From an uncultured Porphyromonadaceae bacterium (GTDB lineage: Bacteria > Bacteroidota > Bacteroidia > Bacteroidales > Paludibacteraceae), in assembly GCA_937898265.1 (NCBI GenBank), contig CALEJM010000235.1, positions 1 to 11,444 of the forward strand: 11,444 bases of DNA, written 5' to 3'. The number at the start of each line of letters is the position of its first letter. The stretch's first letter is position 1. The notes below the pieces were generated by a model that worked only from the letters and a program-made list of their open reading frames with translations, was not told the origin of the DNA and did no database searches. Below are positions 7,659 to 11,444 of this stretch, in pieces. Made by a program: the position numbers and the translations under genes.

Positions 7659-8453
7659 TTATTTCGTCGTGAGCTGTTCGCTGGTCAAACCGAAGCGACG
7701 TTCACGGTGTTGATAGTCTACGATTGTTTTATAAAACTCCTCTTTGTTGAAGTCGGGCCAGAACACTGGTGTAAAGCAGAGTTCGGCGTAGGCTGCCTGC
7801 CAGAGGAGGAAGTTGCTGATGCGACATTCGCCACCGGTACGCACCAAGAGGTCGGGCGATGGGATGTCGGCGGTGTAGAGGTGACGCTCCACCATGGCTT
7901 GGTCAATCTGCTGTGGGGCAAGGGTACCCTTTTGTACCTCCGCTGCTATCTCTCTGACGGCGTTGGTAATCTCCTCATGACCAGAATAGCTGAGCGCCAA
8001 GACGAGATTGAGTCCGTCGTTGGCAGCCGTTTCGTTGATACATTGCGCCAAGAGGGTTTGCGCCTTCTCTGGCAGCGTGGCGAGGTTGCCGATGGCACGC
8101 AGACGGATATGGTTTTTGTGGAAGGTCGGCAATTCGCTGACCAAGTTTTCAACCAAGAGATTCATCAGGCTATCCACCTCTGCCTTTGGACGGTTCCAGT
8201 TTTCGGTAGAGAAGGTGTATAGTGTGAGATACTTGATTTTCAACTCCGTTGCAGCTTCAGTAACGAGACGAACCGACTCAACGCCGTGAGCATGTCCGTA
8301 GACGCGTTCTTTACCACGAAGTTTTGCCCAACGTCCGTTGCCGTCCATGATGATGGCGATGTGCTGGGGCAATCTTGTAAGGTCAATCTGCTGCTTGATG
8401 GATTCCACGTTTTTAGAATTGCAGGTGTTAGTATTGATATTGGCTGAAGCCAT
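7659..8453 (-). CDS. uppS: Isoprenyl transferase (undecaprenyl diphosphate synthase)
   Basis: This cis-prenyltransferase condenses isopentenyl diphosphate units onto farnesyl diphosphate to make the C55 lipid carrier for peptidoglycan and surface polysaccharide export. The sequence shows IAIIMDGNGRWA (catalytic D37), FSTENWNRP (81-89) and the substrate-binding block DLLVRTGGECRISNFLLWQ (R205, R211, S213), then WPDF and ERRFG. The usual NYGGR appears as SYSGH. The ATG at 8453 gives 264 residues and overlaps the end of the upstream gene by 26 bases. A GTG at 8408 would give 249 residues, closer to the usual family length and without overlap, so the start is uncertain. A still longer reading from 8510 would run further into the neighbour. 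bamA follows after 54 bases. Confidence 0.95.
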   Translation of the reverse strand: MASANINTNTCNSKNVESIKQQIDLTRLPQHIAIIMDGNGRWAKLRGKERVYGHAHGVESVRLVTEAATELKIKYLTLYTFSTENWNRPKAEVDSLMNLLVENLVSELPTFHKNHIRLRAIGNLATLPEKAQTLLAQCINETAANDGLNLVLALSYSGHEEITNAVREIAAEVQKGTLAPQQIDQAMVERHLYTADIPSPDLLVRTGGECRISNFLLWQAAYAELCFTPVFWPDFNKEEFYKTIVDYQHRERRFGLTSEQLTTK

Positions 8454-9123
8454 GTTTGCTCTTATAGTGGTTGTAGTTTTGACAAGGGGCACAGATGCGC
8501 CAGAAGTCAAAGGAGAGATAAACGGCGACGGTAGAGTTGTAGTCGCGGTTCATCAAGAAGGTTTTGTTGAGGTGGTAGGGGTCGTCAACGCCGTCGAACT
8601 TATCGGAGGTGAGTTTCTGCATGCTCCAATAGGCACCGAGGTTAAAGCGTTTTGCGAAACGCCACTTCACACCTATACCGAAAGGCATGGAGGCTGCCAC
8701 ACCACCTTCAAAGACCATCAATCCCAAGCCCCAGAAGATGTATGGGGTGACGTTGGATGGGTAGGGTTCGTAGGGCGAACCGCCATAGTTGTAGAAGTTG
8801 TATTCTCCGATAACTGCACCCTGTCCAAAAGGGGTTGCTTTGTAGGCATTATTGACTATTCCGACACCCGATTTCCAACCGGTTGCCTCGAATTTTATCT
8901 CCCAATGGCCATTAAATTTGTATTTCAGGAAGCCTCCAAGGGTGGGTTCCAGGTGTGCAAAGGGTGTGCGGTTCACGTCGCCAAGCGAAAATGAACCCCC
9001 TCCCAACACGCCAGCTTCCATGTGATACTTGCGGTAGGTTTGTGCAGACAATGTGGTGGTTAACATAGAGATAACTACCAGAATCAACATCGCTGCAACG
9101 TATTTGACCGGTCTACTTTTCAT
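8428..9123 (-). CDS. PorG-like (DUF6089) outer-membrane beta-barrel protein
   Basis: This 231-residue protein has a signal peptide (1-27, cleavage probably LSA|Q) followed by alternating amphipathic strands typical of a small (about 8-stranded) outer-membrane barrel. The opening YHMEAGVLGGGSFSLGDVN and the following GGFLKYKFNGHWEIKFEATG match my knowledge of the DUF6089 family. In Porphyromonas gingivalis the member PorG belongs to the type IX secretion system and its gene lies next to uppS, bamA and ompH genes, the same order as here. Relatives also occur in species without type IX secretion, so that role is only suggestive. The tail contains a CAPCQ pair (two Cys three apart). It is the first gene of the operon, 34 bases or so from the predicted transcription start. 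Confidence 0.85.
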   Translation of the reverse strand: MKSRPVKYVAAMLILVVISMLTTTLSAQTYRKYHMEAGVLGGGSFSLGDVNRTPFAHLEPTLGGFLKYKFNGHWEIKFEATGWKSGVGIVNNAYKATPFGQGAVIGEYNFYNYGGSPYEPYPSNVTPYIFWGLGLMVFEGGVAASMPFGIGVKWRFAKRFNLGAYWSMQKLTSDKFDGVDDPYHLNKTFLMNRDYNSTVAVYLSFDFWRICAPCQNYNHYKSKHGFSQYQY

Positions 9124-9163
9124 CCTACTGTTCTTAAACGAGGATACTCCACAAAAATTGCCA

Positions 9164-9194
9164 CAAAGATAGCGATTTTTTCTAAAAATACAAA
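9164..9194 (-). promoter_or_regulatory. Bacteroidetes-type promoter for the porG-uppS-bamA operon
   Basis: On the minus strand TTTG (9194-9191) is followed by exactly 19 bases and then TATCTTTG (9171-9164). This agrees fully with the Bacteroidetes sigma-ABfr consensus TTTG, N19-21, TAnnTTTG. The predicted start of transcription is near 9157, giving a 5' leader of about 34 bases before the porG-like ATG at 9123. Confidence 0.8.
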
Positions 9195-9218
9195 CACTAT
9201 CTGCGTTTTGTTATTTGT

Positions 9219-9232
9219 TAACCTTAAGGTTA
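9219..9232. promoter_or_regulatory. 14-bp perfect palindrome, candidate operator
   Basis: TAACCTTAAGGTTA is its own reverse complement. It lies between the two divergent promoters, 24 bases upstream of the minus-strand -33 element and 34 upstream of the plus-strand one. This is a natural position for a dimeric regulator acting on both units. Binding is inferred only from symmetry and placement. Confidence 0.5.
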
Positions 9233-9238
9233 GGCTCA

Positions 9239-9269
9239 AAGATTTTTTTCACATTTTCAAAAAAATCTT
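9239..9269. repeat. 11-bp inverted repeat with T7 and A7 tracts
   Basis: AAGATTTTTTT (9239-9249) and AAAAAAATCTT (9259-9269) are exact inverted copies separated by 9 bases. The right arm reaches into the predicted -33 element of the plus-strand promoter. It could be a protein site, a bent A-tract upstream element or an upstream terminator-like hairpin; the sequence alone does not decide. Confidence 0.55.
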
Positions 9270-9298
9270 GCTGCAAAAGCAGAAAAGTTGTACTTTTG
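9267..9298 (+). promoter_or_regulatory. Bacteroidetes-type promoter for the lipoprotein gene
   Basis: The -7 element TACTTTTG (9291-9298) matches TAnnTTTG exactly. Twenty bases upstream is CTTG (9267-9270), three of four bases of the -33 consensus. Transcription should start near 9304, leaving a leader of about 100 bases. A 6-bp inverted repeat AAAAGT/ACTTTT (9283-9288, 9292-9297) overlaps the -7 element. Confidence 0.7.
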
Positions 9299-9320
9299 CC
9301 ACGCAATTCGTTTGGATTTC

Positions 9321-9381
9321 TCCTCAAAAATCATTTTAAGGCTTAGTTTTAAGCGCCTTATAAAAAATGATACGGTGAGGA
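9321..9381 (+). promoter_or_regulatory. Long structured RNA stem in the lipoprotein mRNA leader
   Basis: Four nested perfect helices can be drawn: 9321-9326 with 9376-9381 (6 bp), 9330-9337 with 9364-9371 (8 bp), 9338-9341 with 9356-9359 (4 bp) and 9342-9345 with 9350-9353 (4 bp). The apical loop is GTTT, and small internal loops or bulges separate the helices. The element lies wholly between the predicted transcription start (about 9304) and the ATG at 9405. It is not followed by a U-run, so it does not look like a terminator. It matches no riboswitch class I know. Confidence 0.6.
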
Positions 9382-9404
9382 CAACAAGCAAAACAAAACA
9401 GTTT

Positions 9405-9893
9405 ATGAAAAAGATTTTTACAGTTTTGGCAGTAGCAGCAGCTTTGTGCTGCAGTTTGGCTTCATGCGAATATAAAAATGTGGTTACACATCGTTTGCTC
9501 GTAGAGGCCGACACGATGTATATTGGCGACATTGAAGGCGATTTCATGCCGCTTTATTTCCAGTTAAGCGATACGTTAGTCCGTTTTGACGTTCGCATGC
9601 AGGATGGCGAAGTTCTTGATACACTCCTGACCGACGAGTGGTGGAATGGCGAAAAAATGATGTTCTTCCCATACGAAGAAGGCGGCGTTCACCATGTGAC
9701 CATCGGCAGTTATGGCATCTATATGAAAAAGGATGCTTACCTCAAGGTTTTCAACAACAAATCACGCGAGGAAGGCAGCGAGGGCTACTACACTTATGCT
9801 GTCACCAACTACCTGAAAGGCAAGACTATCTATTACGAAACCGGTCACGCTTTCTGGTACACTTTCTTCAAGGAAGTGAACACCCCACGCTAA
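9405..9893 (+). CDS. Small lipoprotein of unknown function
   Basis: This 162-residue protein starts with a lipoprotein signal peptide: basic MKK, a hydrophobic stretch and the lipobox LASC with the lipidated cysteine at residue 21. The mature part (about 140 residues) is rich in beta-strand-like segments and acidic and aromatic residues (DEWWNGEKMMFFPYEEGG, YYETGHAFWYTFF), with no further Cys and no catalytic motif I recognise. It is therefore anchored in the inner or outer membrane, facing the periplasm or the surface. The residues after the Cys (EYKN) do not form an obvious surface-export signal. The start at 9405 is chosen because it begins the signal peptide and lies downstream of the predicted transcription start; the in-frame ATG at 9288 does not. 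It is a single-gene unit with its own promoter and terminator. I do not recognise the family. Confidence 0.85.
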   Translation: MKKIFTVLAVAAALCCSLASCEYKNVVTHRLLVEADTMYIGDIEGDFMPLYFQLSDTLVRFDVRMQDGEVLDTLLTDEWWNGEKMMFFPYEEGGVHHVTIGSYGIYMKKDAYLKVFNNKSREEGSEGYYTYAVTNYLKGKTIYYETGHAFWYTFFKEVNTPR

Positions 9894-9919
9894 CACTACT
9901 CTGCTCCACAGATACGACA

Positions 9920-9946
9920 AAAGGCACACCACAACGGTGTGCCTTT
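9920..9946 (+). terminator. Strong intrinsic terminator after the lipoprotein gene
   Basis: An 11-bp perfect stem AAAGGCACACC (9920-9930) / GGTGTGCCTTT (9936-9946) has a 5-base loop ACAAC and is followed by ATTGTTTATTTT. It ends the plus-strand gene. On the other strand the stem is followed by TTGTC, so it may also weakly stop the convergent glmS transcript. Confidence 0.9.
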
Positions 9947-9973
9947 ATTGTTTATTTTGGAAATAGTTTGGCA

Positions 9974-10237
9974 CTATGATACGCGATCAGTCAAAACGAC
10001 TTCTATCTCGTCGCCAAACGACTTGTTAATCTTCTGCCGAATGGCTTTCGGCACGCCAATCACCCAGCATGGCAATCCCATCTTAACGACCTGACCGTTG
10101 TAAGGTTCGCCGTCGAAGGTGGCGGAGACGAGCCAACGGCCACGCCCTGTGAGGGTTTTGATGTCGTAGGGCACCTCTATATAAGCCGCGTCCATTGGGG
10201 CATTCTGCTGAAGACGAGCGCGAAATGTGAGTGTCAT
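9974..10237 (-). CDS. DUF1905 domain protein
   Basis: This 87-residue protein consists almost entirely of a DUF1905 domain: FRARLQ at the start, AYIEVPYDIKTLTGRGRW, then a central VSATFDGEPYNGQVVKMG strand pair, VPKAIRQKIN and the closing GDEIEVVL. The family is a small beta-rich fold of unknown biochemical function, sometimes fused to a YdeI/OmpD-associated-type domain; here it stands alone with no partner domain. There is no signal peptide, so it is cytoplasmic. It starts 7 bases after the glmS stop and is presumably translated from the glmS transcript. A functional tie to amino-sugar synthesis is possible but unsupported beyond this position. Confidence 0.82.
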   Translation of the reverse strand: MTLTFRARLQQNAPMDAAYIEVPYDIKTLTGRGRWLVSATFDGEPYNGQVVKMGLPCWVIGVPKAIRQKINKSFGDEIEVVLTDRVS

Positions 10238-10244
10238 AGTGTGA

Positions 10245-11444
10245 CTACTCCACAGTGACCGACTTAGCGAGGTTGCGAGGTTGGTCTACGTCTTTGCCTT
10301 TGTTGACAGCCACATGATAGCCAAGGAGTTGAAGCGGTATAGTAGCAATCAGCGGATCAAGGCATTCCAATGTGGATGGCAACTCAATGACGTGGTCGGC
10401 AAGTTTCGATACGACGTTATCGCCTTTGGTTACCAGTGCTATAATCTTACCTTTACGGGCTTTCACTTCTTGGATGTTGGACACAATCTTTTCGTAAAGT
10501 GCATTGTGGGTAGCAATCACAACCACAGGCATCTCCGTGTCAATCAGTGCGATAGGACCGTGTTTCATCTCCGCAGCTGGATAACCCTCGGCATGGATAT
10601 AACTGATTTCTTTCAGTTTCAATGCACCTTCAAGGGCAACTGGATAGCAGTAGCCACGACCAAGGTAGATGAAGTTATGGGCGTAGGTGAAGATTTTGGA
10701 GAGGTCAGCGATGAGGTCGTTCTGCTTCAACACCTCTTCCATCTTTTCTGGAATGGCATTGAGTTCGCGGATGATGGCACGGTAAGCCTCCGGACTGATG
10801 GAGTTCTTCTCCTTTGCAATAGCTAAAGCCAAGAGTGTAAGCACGGTAACTTGTCCAGTGAATGCTTTCGTGGAAGCCACACCAATCTCAGGACCCACGT
10901 GGATATAGGAACCGGTGTTGGTCTCGCGAGGGATAGACGAACCTACTGCATTACAGATACCATAGACGAAGGCGCCTTTCTTTTTCGCCAGCTTGAGGGC
11001 GGCGAGGGTGGCAGCAGTCTCACCCGACTGCGAGATGGCAATCACGACGTCTTTCGGGGTGATGACAGGGTCGCGATAACGGAACTCTGAGGCGTATTCA
11101 ACTTCCACTGGCACATGACACATGGATTCAAAGAGGTATTTACCAATCAAACCGGCGTGCCAAGAGGTGCCGCAAGCCAAGATAATGAAACGGTTGGCGT
11201 TGAGCAACTGCTCTTTGAAGTCGATGACTGACGAGAGCTTCACTTCTTCAAGATCCTGACTGATACGACCTTTCATGCAGTTGGCAATGCAGGTTGGCTG
11301 TTCAAAGATTTCTTTGAGCATGAAGTGTGGGAAACCGCCTTTCTCCAACTGTCCGATGGAGAGTTCAACGTTTTTCACCTCTGGGTTGAGTTCGACGTTA
11401 TTGAGGTCTAGGATGCGGAGTTCCTTGCCTTGTTTTATGACTGC
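10245..11444 (-). CDS. glmS: Glucosamine-6-phosphate synthase, C-terminal part (partial)
   Basis: GlmS converts fructose-6-phosphate and glutamine to glucosamine-6-phosphate, the first step towards UDP-GlcNAc. The frame is open to the window edge, so 399 residues of the expected roughly 610 are seen; the N-terminal glutaminase domain lies outside. Both sugar-isomerase (SIS) domains are present: the first with ACGTSWHAG (C91-S94 of the fragment) and SQSGET (138-143), the second with LGRGYCYPVALEGALKLKE. The catalytic equivalents of E. coli E488, H504 and K603 are E279, H295 and K394, and the C-terminal tail DQPRNLAKSVTVE is intact. The apparent start at 11378 is a GTG inside the gene, not a true start. 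DUF1905 follows 7 bases downstream. Confidence 0.97.
   Translation of the reverse strand, partial: AVIKQGKELRILDLNNVELNPEVKNVELSIGQLEKGGFPHFMLKEIFEQPTCIANCMKGRISQDLEEVKLSSVIDFKEQLLNANRFIILACGTSWHAGLIGKYLFESMCHVPVEVEYASEFRYRDPVITPKDVVIAISQSGETAATLAALKLAKKKGAFVYGICNAVGSSIPRETNTGSYIHVGPEIGVASTKAFTGQVTVLTLLALAIAKEKNSISPEAYRAIIRELNAIPEKMEEVLKQNDLIADLSKIFTYAHNFIYLGRGYCYPVALEGALKLKEISYIHAEGYPAAEMKHGPIALIDTEMPVVVIATHNALYEKIVSNIQEVKARKGKIIALVTKGDNVVSKLADHVIELPSTLECLDPLIATIPLQLLGYHVAVNKGKDVDQPRNLAKSVTVE

Noticed and set aside
8338..8994. 218-residue plus-strand open frame
   Set aside because: It covers the end of the porG-like gene and the start of uppS on the opposite strand; both of those have clear family motifs and this one has none.
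9288..9404. N-terminal extension of the lipoprotein from an ATG at 9288
   Set aside because: The ATG overlaps the -7 element and lies upstream of the predicted transcription start, and the extension would bury the signal peptide.
10245..11378. glmS starting at 11378 as a complete gene
   Set aside because: The codon there is GTG, the frame continues open to the window edge with GlmS-like sequence, and the glutaminase domain would be missing.

Overview
The window looks like ordinary chromosome from a member of the Bacteroidetes, most likely the order Bacteroidales. Three things point there. The gene order is porG-like (DUF6089), uppS, bamA, skp repeats, murI, which is characteristic of that group. 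Several signal peptides end in Ala followed by Gln. A near-perfect Bacteroidetes promoter (TTTG, 19 bases, TAnnTTTG) sits upstream of the cluster. I see no tRNA, rRNA, CRISPR array, transposon or phage gene. The genus cannot be fixed from the sequence alone.

Layout. Positions 1-114 (+) hold the 3' end of an unrecognised gene, followed after 6 bases by sufE (121-543). A bidirectional terminator (561-600) separates sufE from a long convergent operon on the minus strand. Read in its own direction from the promoter near 9194, that operon is: porG-like outer-membrane protein (9123-8428), uppS (8453-7659), bamA (7604-5004), three skp/OmpH paralogues (4955-4437, 4405-3899, 3835-3314), murI (3302-2484), a short-chain dehydrogenase (2481-1693) and a two-domain VOC protein (1679-621). 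A terminator-like hairpin (3854-3881) lies between the second and third skp genes and may lower expression of the downstream half.

Positions 9124-9404 form a 281-base divergent control region. It holds the minus-strand operon promoter, a 14-bp perfect palindrome, an 11-bp inverted repeat and a plus-strand promoter. It also encodes an elaborate predicted RNA stem (9321-9381) in the leader of a small lipoprotein gene (9405-9893, +) of unknown function. A strong terminator (9920-9946) follows. The right end carries, on the minus strand, glmS (C-terminal two thirds, running off the window) and a small DUF1905 gene 7 bases behind it.

The theme is envelope construction. GlmS makes glucosamine-6-phosphate for UDP-GlcNAc, MurI makes D-glutamate for peptidoglycan, and UppS makes the lipid carrier. 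Skp-type chaperones and BamA carry and insert outer-membrane barrels, and PorG is such a barrel, linked in other species to the type IX secretion system. The core genes are conserved and well understood. The least explained parts are the divergent control region with its structured leader, the lipoprotein it controls, the third skp copy with its preceding hairpin, and the Asn/Tyr-rich loop in BamA.
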